Below are positions 1 through 7,445 of a stretch of 49,719 nucleotides of DNA, one piece after another. Under the pieces are notes generated by a model. That model had not been told where the DNA came from. It worked only from the letters and a program-made list of their open reading frames with translations, and ran no database searches. Position 1 is the stretch's first letter. Each line of letters starts with the position of its first letter. The DNA is from Cellulomonas cellasea (GTDB taxonomy: Bacteria; Actinomycetota; Actinomycetes; Actinomycetales; Cellulomonadaceae), in the NCBI RefSeq assembly GCF_030372105.1, contig NZ_JAUDBQ010000021.1:1-49719 (forward strand), written 5' to 3'. The position numbers and the translations under genes are program-made.

Positions 1-42
1 GCATCCTGCAGGTCTCGCAACCTGCCCGGAGGCAACCGTTCT

Positions 43-71
43 AACCTACCCGAGTCACTTCCCTCAGTCAA
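43..71 (-). promoter_or_regulatory. Tandem promoter, copy nearest the left edge
   Basis: On the minus strand TTGACT (66-71) and TAGGTT (43-48) are separated by 17 bases, a near-ideal housekeeping sigma promoter. Transcription would start near position 36 and leave the window. A short hairpin (GCAGGT/ACCTGC, about 8-25) lies directly downstream and could be a processing or leader structure. Confidence 0.65.
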
Positions 72-237
72 GTCCCTCATTCGAGCGACCGAACTGTGGA
101 GGAGCTCCTCCGTTCCCAGCGCAACGCTCTCACAGCGGCAAGACCGCTGCGATCGTGGTGTGTGGGTGGCTGCTCCGGCGATCGGCCGCCGAGGTTCTTC
201 CCTCGGTGTCCGCTGCTCGCTCGGAGGCAACCGTTCA

Positions 238-266
238 AACTTAGCCGAGGCGCTTCCCTCCGTCAA
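238..266 (-). promoter_or_regulatory. Tandem promoter, middle copy
   Basis: On the minus strand TTGACG (261-266), 17 bases, TAAGTT (238-243). It is embedded in the best conserved part of the repeat, and the mismatches to the left-hand copy largely spare the promoter hexamers. Predicted start near 231. Confidence 0.65.
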
Positions 267-435
267 ACCCGCCGTTTCCGGCTGATCCTCGGGGTGAGAC
301 TGCGTCTCTGACCGGGCATCGTTGCGAGACCACGACATGGTCGCGATCTCGATGACACCTGGATGGCCGCTCCGCGGGACCGGCCTCCGAGGATCTCTCC
401 TCGTGTCCGTTCCTCCCTGCCGGGCGACATCCAGA

Positions 436-465
436 ACATTACGAGTGGGTCGCGCTGAGCGTCAA
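436..465 (-). promoter_or_regulatory. Tandem promoter, outermost copy
   Basis: On the minus strand TTGACG (460-465), 18 bases, TAATGT (436-441). The surrounding repeat has diverged, yet both hexamers remain, which argues that they are functional. Predicted start near 429. Confidence 0.6.
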
Positions 466-475
466 GCGAGCAAGC

Positions 476-491
476 CGTGATCTGGGTCACG
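476..491. promoter_or_regulatory. CRP/FNR-like palindrome
   Basis: CGTGA-6-TCACG, a perfect 5+5 inverted repeat with the GTGA...TCAC arms typical of CRP-family sites. Its centre is about 55 bases upstream of the predicted start of the outermost tandem promoter, a position where CRP-type activators commonly act. The regulator itself is not in the window. Confidence 0.4.
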
Positions 492-527
492 ACACCGGGT
501 CGGGCGCTGGCCTGGGGGAATGGCGAA

Positions 528-564
528 GGGCCGGCGTCTGCGCGCTGATCGCGGACACCGGCCC
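528..564 (-). terminator. Terminator of the ybbN cluster
   Basis: GGGCCGG...CCGGCCC closes a stem of about 15 pairs with one mismatch and a wobble and a small loop, about 33 bases beyond the ybbN stop codon. It separates this cluster from the tandem promoters at the left end. No U-run follows, as is usual in actinobacteria. Confidence 0.6.
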
Positions 565-596
565 CTCCCCCTCACCGCCCGCACCGGGCCATGAGG

Positions 597-1541
597 TCAG
601 TACAACGCGTTCGCCAGCGCTCGCCGCGCGGCCACCACCCGGGGGTCGTCGCCGCCGACGACCTCGAACAAGTCGATGAGCCGCTGTCGCACAGCCTCGC
701 GCTCCTCGCCCGCGGTGGCCCGGACGACATCGATCAGGCGCGCGAACGCGTCCTCGACCTTTCCGCCCAGCACATCCAGGTCGGCGACCAACAGCTGCGC
801 CTCGACGTCGGACTGCCGGGCGGCAGCGGCGGCGCGGGCGCCTGCCAGGTCGGCGTCGCGCGTCCGCTCGAGCAGGCCGACCTGGGCGAGCCCCGCCCGG
901 GCCATGTCGTCGCGCGGGTTCTCCTGGAGCGCCTGGGTGTACGCCTCTTGGGCGGCGGCGAGGTCGTCGCGCTCGATCGCGTCGAAGGCCGCCTGGTGCA
1001 GCGGGGGCAGCGGCGGCTCCTCCTCGTCGGCGGGGGCATCGGCCGGAGCCTGCTCGGACGTCGGGGCGGAGCCCGTGATCCCGTTCGCGGCGGCGGCCGC
1101 GAGCACCTGCTCGAGCACCGCGCGCACCTGCTCGATGGGCTGCGCTCCTTGGAACAGCGGGAGCGGCTGGCCCGCGAGCACCGCGACGACCGTGGGCACC
1201 GACTGCACCTGGAAGGCCTGCGCGACCTGCGGGCTGGCCTCCACGTCGATGCGGGCCAACAGGAACCTGCCGGCGTACTCCGCGGCGAGTGCCCCCAGGT
1301 CGCGGGCCAGCGCCGTGCTCACCTCGCTCCACGCCGCCCAGAGCAGGACGACCACGGGGTACTGCGTCGACGACTGGACGAGCGCCGGGAACCCGGCCTC
1401 GTCGACGTCCACCGTGTACGCGCCCGCCGCGGGCGGGCCGCCGGGCGACCCCGGCGGCGGCGTGGAGGGTCGCGCGAGGCTCGAGAGGTCGATCGCGCCC
1501 CGGACATCGAGGGGCGGCTGCTGGCTCGGCGGCTGGCTCAT
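597..1541 (-). CDS. ybbN: Thioredoxin-fold/TPR co-chaperone (YbbN/CnoX-like)
   Basis: A 314-residue cytoplasmic protein of the YbbN/CnoX family, which holds client proteins and hands them to chaperones. After a Pro-rich N-terminus (about 1-40), residues 41-150 form a thioredoxin-like domain with the cis-Pro motif SVPT (115-118). Residues 180-314 are helical and TPR-like (LAAAQEAYTQALQENP near 194-209). The position of the usual CxxC reads WSEVS (71-75), so it cannot act as a dithiol oxidoreductase. The ATG follows the upstream lipoprotein gene after 28 bases, so the two are probably co-transcribed. The family assignment is firm; the chaperone role is inferred from it. Confidence 0.88.
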   Translation of the reverse strand: MSQPPSQQPPLDVRGAIDLSSLARPSTPPPGSPGGPPAAGAYTVDVDEAGFPALVQSSTQYPVVVLLWAAWSEVSTALARDLGALAAEYAGRFLLARIDVEASPQVAQAFQVQSVPTVVAVLAGQPLPLFQGAQPIEQVRAVLEQVLAAAAANGITGSAPTSEQAPADAPADEEEPPLPPLHQAAFDAIERDDLAAAQEAYTQALQENPRDDMARAGLAQVGLLERTRDADLAGARAAAAARQSDVEAQLLVADLDVLGGKVEDAFARLIDVVRATAGEEREAVRQRLIDLFEVVGGDDPRVVAARRALANALY

Positions 1542-1569
1542 CGTCAGTTCTCCTGCGTGGACGTCTGGC

Positions 1570-2568
1570 TCACTCGCCGGTGACGGCGGTGAGGGAGTGC
1601 TCGGCGGCTAGCACCTGGACCTGGGGCGTCACCGAGCCTGTGGGCGGCACGTAGAAGACGATGACGTCGGTCCACGTCCTGGACAGATTGTTCCCGACGC
1701 TGGCCTTCCCGGCCAACGCCACCTCGAACGGGTCGGTGAGGGTGAGGCTCCCGCGGGTGATCGCCAGGGTGGTCACCGTGCTCATCTCGGCCACGACGAG
1801 GGCTCCGCCGTCCGCGGTGGACAGCGCGATGACATCGCCAACGGGCGTGTACGTCTCCGTGGCCGAGCCGACAGCCTCCACGCTCGCCTGCGACTCCGCG
1901 CGCCGACCCTCGATCGTCGTGCGGAAGAAGTCGGCGGCGAAGCTCGCGGCGTGCGGCGACGCGTCGCCGTTCGTCAGGACGTCGACATACTGCGCGACCA
2001 CGTCGGCGGGCTTCACGACGAGGCTCTCGTCGTCGAGCGCGACTGGGATGCTGCCGATCTCGATGTCGGCCGTCGGCGGCATCTGCACACCGCCGCCGAG
2101 TCGCGCCCAGCCCCACAGCTTGTAGGGATCGCGGGGCGACGCCTGCTGCAGGACCAGGATGCGCGGCGCCTGCAGGTCCTCGGGCTGCTCCGTGACGACG
2201 AGCTGTGTGCGCGGCCACGTGGTCGTGTCCGGCACGATGCTCGACTGGGCGGCGACGGGCAAGACCGTCGGGACCTTGGCGCCCGCCGTCGCCGTCGCCC
2301 GGACGTACTCGGCGGTGCGGGTGGCCAGCGCCGGTCCCGTGACGCGCTCGGCGAGCAGCGCCGGGTCGAGCGCGGCGTCCGCCTCGGCCAAGACCTCGCC
2401 CAGGCGGGTGAGGACGTTCTCCGACTGAGCGGCGGTCAGCACAGGAGGGGCCACGGCCTGGGCCGCCTCCGGCGTCGGTTGTGGCAGCGGGCTCGCGCAC
2501 GCCCCCAGGGCGAGGCAGCCCGCGAGGACCACGGCGCCGGCCCGTGCGCGGCGGATCCGGGAGGTCAT
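1570..2568 (-). CDS. Putative lipoprotein of unknown function
   Basis: A 332-residue protein with a short basic n-region (RIRRARAG), a hydrophobic stretch and a lipobox LGAC ending at Cys24. It is therefore predicted to be lipid-anchored outside the membrane. The mature part is a mixed alpha/beta domain of about 300 residues without other cysteines, and I do not recognise a catalytic motif. Its start overlaps the stop of the upstream membrane-protein gene by 4 bases (ATGA), which suggests translational coupling and a shared function at the cell envelope. It could be a substrate-binding or polymer-binding accessory protein, but nothing in the sequence decides this. Confidence 0.8.
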   Translation of the reverse strand: MTSRIRRARAGAVVLAGCLALGACASPLPQPTPEAAQAVAPPVLTAAQSENVLTRLGEVLAEADAALDPALLAERVTGPALATRTAEYVRATATAGAKVPTVLPVAAQSSIVPDTTTWPRTQLVVTEQPEDLQAPRILVLQQASPRDPYKLWGWARLGGGVQMPPTADIEIGSIPVALDDESLVVKPADVVAQYVDVLTNGDASPHAASFAADFFRTTIEGRRAESQASVEAVGSATETYTPVGDVIALSTADGGALVVAEMSTVTTLAITRGSLTLTDPFEVALAGKASVGNNLSRTWTDVIVFYVPPTGSVTPQVQVLAAEHSLTAVTGE

Positions 2569-4430
2569 CTGTGCTCACTCTCCTCCGGGTCGCGGCCCGG
2601 CTCGTCGTCGGCGGGGGCCGTGCCCCCGGGGATGCCCCAGGCGCGACGCCAGGCGTCACCGCGGGCCGTGACGGCCTCGGGGTCGCCGACATGGGGCCAG
2701 CTGGGCTGGGCGGCGGGCGCCTGCGAGGCATTGTCCGACGGGGGCGTGGGGCCGACGGCGTCAGGTCCCCTGCCCGCCGACGGCATGGCGCCCCACGTGG
2801 GCCCGGCGGACACGCCACGCGGCTCGGCTGCCCGGCGCGAGTCACCGCCCGGCCGGCGGAGCTCGGCACGGGACGGCAGGCGGCCGGGGTCGCCGGACTG
2901 CTCGGGCTCCGAGGGTGGCGGCGTAGCGGGCCTGGCGCCCCGGGAGACCCAGCGGCTGCCGAGCGTCGGCATCTCGCGCCGACGGCGGGAGTCGGCCGGC
3001 GTGCCGTCCGGGGCGGACGGGCTCGACGCGCTACCGCCGGGCTCCGCGGTCCACGGGGTGGGAGCCGGAGCGCCGCTCACATGGGCCGGCGGCGGCACGG
3101 ACGCCGCGGCGGGCGCCTCGTCTGCCGGTCGGCCCAGCAGCCATGACGGCCTGCGCGATGCGGGCGGGTCGCTCGGCGGAGCGGGCGGCGGCGCTGCGGC
3201 CGTCGAGGCGGCAGGCAACGAGGCCGTAGGTGAGGGGGCCGCGTGTGACCGGTCTGCGTATGACCGGTCTGCGGGTGCGGGTGCTGCCGGGGACGGCGCC
3301 GGGTGCTGGGCGTGCGGGCCCGCGCCGGCTGGCGTCGGGTCGGCGCCCTCCGCCCCGCGACGGCCTGCGGAGAGCCAGGAGGGCGTCGTGGCGGCAGACG
3401 CGGCAGCTCCGGCGGACGCCCCAGCCAGAGGGCTGGGAGACGCCGGGCTCGATATCGACGAGTGGTGGGATGCCGATGCGCCCGCATGGACGGCGTCCGC
3501 GGACTCGGCGTCGGGGGCGGGACCGGCGCCCTGGTGGCTGGGCAGCGTGGCGACGCCGGCGGCGCGGAGCTCGCGCAGCTGACGGCGGGTGAGGCCCTCG
3601 GCGGACGCCCCCCGCGACCCCACGGTGCCGGTGACGGCGGGGATGGCGCCGGTCAGCACTGCGTGCCACTCGGGCTCGACGGGGCCGCGACGGGCCCGCC
3701 GCCACTGCCGCACGCCGAGCACGAGGCCCGCGACCAGGAGGATGCCGCCGACGACCAGCGCCGGCACGAGCCACGGCGTGGACACCGCGCGCGGCCACGA
3801 CATCGTCAGAGTCGGCGCCTCGGAGCCGACGCTCGCCACGATCAGGCTCCACCGCCCGGGCTGGTCCTCCCAAGTGAGGGTGGCGGCGCCGTTGCCGGTC
3901 GCCTCCGCCACCCACAGGTCGGAGCCACGCGGGTCGGCGGCCGTCGCGGCCTCGTCGGCGGCGGCATCATCCGTGGCAGTGCCGTCGGTGGCCGTGCCGT
4001 CCTCAGTCGCAGCGCCCTCGTCAGTCGCAGCGCCCTCGTCAGTCGCAGCGCCCTCGTCAGTGGCCGGTTCGTCAGTGGCGTCATCGGCGGGGGTGGTGGC
4101 CGCGACGGCCTCGGTGCGGAGCTGGTCCCAACTGGACAGGCCCGTCACGCGCAGGTGCGCGTCCTCCCCCACCCAGCCGGTCACATCGGTGTCGCGGCCG
4201 ACGGCGATGACCACAGGCGTGTCACCCGCGGCCTCGACGGTCACGGTGACGGGATCGCCGGCCAGGTCGAGCACGCCGGGGTCGGCGACGAGCAGTGCGG
4301 CGCCCTCTGGGGCGGTGGCCGAGGCCACGAGCACATCGTCGCCGCGCCACACCGTCGCGGACGCGACGCCGAGGCCGATGACGAGCAGGCCGAGGGCGCT
4401 GAGAATGGCGGCAGTAAGTCGATGGAGCAC
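2565..4430 (-). CDS. Two-TM envelope protein with long Pro/Ala-rich cytoplasmic tail
   Basis: A 621-residue protein starting at GTG with a good ribosome site (GGGAGG, 4439-4444). Residues 6-27 are an N-terminal membrane segment or signal anchor. Residues 28-215 are predicted extracytoplasmic and contain an acidic Thr/Asp/Glu/Ala linker (about 112-165). Residues 221-240 are a second membrane helix followed by RQWRRARRG, so the remaining 380 residues should face the cytoplasm; they are Pro-, Ala- and Ser-rich and look disordered. The linker is encoded by a perfect 18-bp tandem repeat. It is the first gene of a leftward cluster with the lipoprotein and ybbN. I do not recognise the family. Confidence 0.75.
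   Translation of the reverse strand: MLHRLTAAILSALGLLVIGLGVASATVWRGDDVLVASATAPEGAALLVADPGVLDLAGDPVTVTVEAAGDTPVVIAVGRDTDVTGWVGEDAHLRVTGLSSWDQLRTEAVAATTPADDATDEPATDEGAATDEGAATDEGAATEDGTATDGTATDDAAADEAATAADPRGSDLWVAEATGNGAATLTWEDQPGRWSLIVASVGSEAPTLTMSWPRAVSTPWLVPALVVGGILLVAGLVLGVRQWRRARRGPVEPEWHAVLTGAIPAVTGTVGSRGASAEGLTRRQLRELRAAGVATLPSHQGAGPAPDAESADAVHAGASASHHSSISSPASPSPLAGASAGAAASAATTPSWLSAGRRGAEGADPTPAGAGPHAQHPAPSPAAPAPADRSYADRSHAAPSPTASLPAASTAAAPPPAPPSDPPASRRPSWLLGRPADEAPAAASVPPPAHVSGAPAPTPWTAEPGGSASSPSAPDGTPADSRRRREMPTLGSRWVSRGARPATPPPSEPEQSGDPGRLPSRAELRRPGGDSRRAAEPRGVSAGPTWGAMPSAGRGPDAVGPTPPSDNASQAPAAQPSWPHVGDPEAVTARGDAWRRAWGIPGGTAPADDEPGRDPEESEHR
4003..4056. repeat. 18-bp perfect tandem repeat, three copies
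   Basis: TCAGTCGCAGCGCCCTCG occurs three times in a row without mismatch, followed by a partial copy. On the minus strand it encodes repeats of the hexapeptide TDEGAA in the acidic linker of the two-TM protein. The perfect copies suggest recent slippage, so length may vary between strains. Confidence 0.9.
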
Positions 4431-4645
4431 GCAGGATCCTCCCGAACGTCGACCGCCAGGGTAGACGAGGGCACTGAGTGCGACCGGACGAACCCGTCAT
4501 CCCCGGAACCGGCTCGCCGCCATCGCCATGTGGAGGACTCCCCCCGAACCGGCCAGTATCCTGGCGCCGGACTACCGGCCGACCGTGCCGAGCCTTGATC
4601 GAGGCCGTCCCGGACCCGGCGCTCGAGCGCCCAGGAGGATCCCCC
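4431..4645. promoter_or_regulatory. Divergent promoter region
   Basis: This 215-base gap separates two divergent genes. A minus-strand -10 box TACCCT (4458-4463) would give a leader of about 20 bases for the membrane protein. A plus-strand -10 box TATCCT (4557-4562), inside a small inverted repeat (GCCAG/CTGGC), would serve the DivIVA-like gene. Neither has a convincing -35, so both are tentative. Confidence 0.35.
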
Positions 4646-6952
4646 GTGGCAGAGGACCGTTCGCCCTTCCCCGTCGTCAACTTCCGCGGCTACGAACGCG
4701 CCCCGGTGGATGCCCGGATTGAGGCATTGGAGAAGGCGCTGGCGGACGCGCGAGCGCAGGTGGAGTCACTGGACTCCCGCACGATGCAGGTCGCCGGGGA
4801 GCTCTCCGAGGCGCACCGCCAGCTGCGCGAGGCGGAGCGGCCCACCTACTCCGGGTTGGGCTCGCGCATCGAGCACCTGCTGCGCTCGGCGGAGGAGCAG
4901 TCCTCCGACGTGGTCCAGCAGGCCAACGCGCAGGCCTCCGACGCCCTGGCACGGGCCAAGCTCGCCGCGGGCCAGCTGCGCGCGCGTGCGGAGAACGAGG
5001 TCGCCGAGCTGCTCGCGACGGCCCGCCGGGAGGCGGAGGAGGTCCGCAGCACGGCCCACACCGAGGCCGAGAGCGCACTCGCCGCCGCGCAGCGCCGCGC
5101 CGAGGAGCTCGTCGGATCCGCCGAGCGCGAGGCCGCGCGCATCCAGAGCGCGATCACCACCGAGGAGAGCGAGCGGCGCAGCAGCCTCGAGCGCGAGCTC
5201 GGGACGTTGCGGGCCACCGTCGAGCGCGAGGCCACCGAGCTGCGCATCTCCACTGAGCGCGCCGCCACCGAGCTGCGCACCCGCACCGAGGCCGAGACGA
5301 GCGCCGAGCGCGCCGAGGCCGAGCGGTACGCCCAAGACCTGCGGCAGAGCGCCGAGGCCGACACCACGGCGCTGCGCCAGCGTGTGGACGCCGAGCTGGC
5401 CACGATGCGCGCCGACGCCGAGCGGTTCGCTGCCATGCAGCGCTCCGTCGCCGCCACCGAGGTCGCCGAGGCCCGCCAGGCCATCGCCGCCGAGGTCACG
5501 TCGTTGCGCGCCGAGGCGCATGAGTACGCCGACAACGTCCGATCCAAGGCCGAGCGCGAGTCCGCCGCCCTGGAGCAGCGGGTCGCCGCCGAGGTCACCG
5601 CACTCCGCGCCGAGGCCGAGCAGTACGCCGGCTTCGTGCGGGCCAGCGCCGAGCGCGAGACCGGCGAGCTGCGCGCCGCCACCGCGGACGAGGTCGCAGC
5701 GGCCCGCTCCGAGGCCGAGCAGTCCATCACCTCGATGCGCCTCGAGGCCGAGCACTACTCGGTGGAGGTCCGCGCCCAGGCCGAGCGGGAGACCGCCGAG
5801 CTGCGCGAGCGCGCCGAGCACGAGACGCAGCACCTGCGCGCCGCCGCCGAGCGGGAGACCGCGGAGCTGCGCGACACCACCCAGCGCGAGGTCGCCGAGC
5901 TGCGCGAGCAGGCCGAGCGGGAGACCGCCGAGCTGCGCGAGAGCACGCGCCTCGAGGTCGAGCGCCAGCTCACCGAGACGCACCGCACCGTCGCCGAGAT
6001 GACGGCGTCGGCCAAGGCCAGCGCCGACGCCCTGGTCCGGCAGACGGAGGAGGCGCTGACGGACGCCGAGCTGTCCATCGCGGCACGCCGCGAGGCCGCC
6101 GAGCGCGCCGACGCCGAGCGGCACGAGGCCGCGCGCCGGGAGACCGAGCGCCTGGTCGGCGACGCGGAGGCACACGCCAGCGAGGCCGAGCAGCGCGTGG
6201 CGAAGGCCCTCGAGCAGGCCGAGAAGGTCCGCACCGACTCCGAGGCCCACGCGAAGGAGCTGCTCAGCAACGCGCGCCGCAACGCGGACCGCGTGGTCGC
6301 CGAGGCCCGTGAGCACGCCGAGAAGCAGCTCTCCGAGGCGATGACGGAGGCCGAGCGCGAGCGCACGTCCGCCCAGCGCCAGGTGGAGGACCTCAACCGC
6401 CAGCGCGAGTCGATCACGTCCTACCTGGACGAGCTGCGGAACCTGCTGGGGAACGACCCCGTCCCCACCCGCCAGACCCTGGAGCAGGCGGAGAAGGCCG
6501 AGGCGCAGTTCGCCGCGCAGCAGGGCGACCGCCCCGCCGCGACGCGCACCGAGCAGCCCACCCCGCCCGCGTCCACGGGGACGCTGCGGTCCGTGCGCCC
6601 CGTCGGCAAGGTGCGTCCGGCGCCCGTCTCGGCGGCCTCGACGGCGTCCCAGCCCGCAGTCGCCCGCGACGCGAAGCCGGCGGGCAAGGCCTCGGACAAC
6701 GGCTCCCCGAGGGCGGCCGACAAGCCGTCCGACGGCGCGAAGCCTGCTGACAGCGCCAAGCCTGCTGTCGACTCCAAGCCTGCTGTCGACTCCAAGCCTG
6801 CTGACAGCGCGAAGACTGATGGCGCCAAGTCCGCCCAGGGCGCGGCGCCGGCAGAGAGCAGCAAGCCGGCCGAGAGCGGCAAGCCTGTAGAGAGCAGCAG
6901 GCCGGCGGAGAGCGGCAAGGCGTCGGACGCCGCGAAGCCCTCGGACGGCTGA
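4646..6952 (+). CDS. DivIVA-like long coiled-coil polarity/cell-wall growth protein
   Basis: A 768-residue cytoplasmic scaffold. The N-terminus has the DivIVA-type signature FRGYERAPVD (13-22), the part that in DivIVA contacts curved membrane at cell poles and septa. Residues 24-595 are one almost uninterrupted coiled coil rich in repeats of the kind AEREtAELR, like Scy/FilP-type proteins of Streptomyces. The tail (620-768) is a disordered Lys/Pro/Ala/Ser segment with 18-bp DNA repeats. GTG at 4646 is chosen because AGGAGG (4633-4638) lies at the right distance; the open frame extends to 4478 without a better site. Such proteins are sometimes labelled cellulose-binding, for which I see no support here. 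A role in organising polar growth or division is inferred. Confidence 0.82.
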   Translation: MAEDRSPFPVVNFRGYERAPVDARIEALEKALADARAQVESLDSRTMQVAGELSEAHRQLREAERPTYSGLGSRIEHLLRSAEEQSSDVVQQANAQASDALARAKLAAGQLRARAENEVAELLATARREAEEVRSTAHTEAESALAAAQRRAEELVGSAEREAARIQSAITTEESERRSSLERELGTLRATVEREATELRISTERAATELRTRTEAETSAERAEAERYAQDLRQSAEADTTALRQRVDAELATMRADAERFAAMQRSVAATEVAEARQAIAAEVTSLRAEAHEYADNVRSKAERESAALEQRVAAEVTALRAEAEQYAGFVRASAERETGELRAATADEVAAARSEAEQSITSMRLEAEHYSVEVRAQAERETAELRERAEHETQHLRAAAERETAELRDTTQREVAELREQAERETAELRESTRLEVERQLTETHRTVAEMTASAKASADALVRQTEEALTDAELSIAARREAAERADAERHEAARRETERLVGDAEAHASEAEQRVAKALEQAEKVRTDSEAHAKELLSNARRNADRVVAEAREHAEKQLSEAMTEAERERTSAQRQVEDLNRQRESITSYLDELRNLLGNDPVPTRQTLEQAEKAEAQFAAQQGDRPAATRTEQPTPPASTGTLRSVRPVGKVRPAPVSAASTASQPAVARDAKPAGKASDNGSPRAADKPSDGAKPADSAKPAVDSKPAVDSKPADSAKTDGAKSAQGAAPAESSKPAESGKPVESSRPAESGKASDAAKPSDG
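6740..6811. repeat. 18-bp tandem repeat, four copies
   Basis: Four consecutive 18-base units starting AAGCCTGCTG encode KPADSA, KPAVDS, KPAVDS, KPADSA in the disordered tail of the DivIVA-like protein. The inner two are identical; the outer two differ from each other at one base. A likely site of length variation. Confidence 0.9.
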
Positions 6953-6977
6953 TCCCGGCACGGCGAGGAGGACCCGG

Positions 6978-7409
6978 ATGAGCACCCCTGACGCGGCGAG
7001 CTGGCGCGAGCAGCGCAGTGAGGCTGCCGCAGTGCACGCCGAGGCGCTGGAGCGGCGACGGGTCGCCGAGTCCGACCGGGCCCGCACGCTGATCGCCGCG
7101 TTCGTGCGCGAGGCGCGCGAACGCGGCGTCGAGCCGACGCCGCTGCGCGCCCGCAGCTACGACGGGCGCCATCGGTACCGCACCCACCTGCGCGGGTGGT
7201 ACCTGCGCCGGGATGAGAGCGTCGCTGTGGGCGTCGACGGCGAGTTCTACGTGCTGAGCGTCCCGGCGTCGCTGCAGGCGGCGCTGCGCGGCGCGTCGGT
7301 GCCCCCGCGCGACCCGCCGCTGGTGATCGGCGCGGGCGGCAAGGACGGCGAGTCGCTCGACCTGCCGATCGCCCTGGCCCGCGCGTTGGGCGACGACCCG
7401 GGACGCTGA
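6978..7409 (+). CDS. Small conserved-looking protein of unknown function
   Basis: A 143-residue soluble protein with a strong ribosome site GAGGAGG (6965-6971) before the ATG. Residues 10-50 are a charged helix rich in Arg and Glu. Residues 55-95 contain aromatic and basic positions (RSYDGRHRYRTHLRGWYLRR) typical of a small beta-rich fold. There is no signal peptide, membrane segment or Cys. It starts 25 bases after the DivIVA-like gene and is probably co-transcribed with it. I do not recognise the family. Confidence 0.75.
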   Translation: MSTPDAASWREQRSEAAAVHAEALERRRVAESDRARTLIAAFVREARERGVEPTPLRARSYDGRHRYRTHLRGWYLRRDESVAVGVDGEFYVLSVPASLQAALRGASVPPRDPPLVIGAGGKDGESLDLPIALARALGDDPGR

Positions 7410-7445
7410 GCGTCAGCCCGGGCGTCCGGCAGAGGCCGCCCGCTC
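7404..7445. terminator. Bidirectional terminator between convergent genes
   Basis: CTGAGC (7404-7409) pairs with GCTCAG (7440-7445) and CGGGCG (7417-7422) with CGCCCG (7435-7440). The structure spans both stop codons, so it can serve the unknown gene on the plus strand and the hydrolase on the minus strand. Confidence 0.5.

Larger units (their letters stand above)
1..470 (-). repeat. Three-copy degenerate repeat, period about 196 bp
   Basis: A block starting CGGAGGCAACCGTTC at 27 recurs at 222; over 49 bases the two copies differ at 8 positions. A more diverged third copy starts at 421 and keeps the spacing (its CGTCAA lies 39 bases in, as in copy two). The bases just before each block are also related (compare 190-221 with 388-420). 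Each copy carries a promoter-like -35/-10 pair on the minus strand. There is no credible gene in 1-596. The array may continue beyond the left edge. Confidence 0.7.

Noticed and set aside
4766-7087. Long minus-strand frame opposite the DivIVA-like gene
   Set aside because: A repetitive Leu/Gly/Ala product arising from the periodic coiled-coil codons on the plus strand; no independent evidence.
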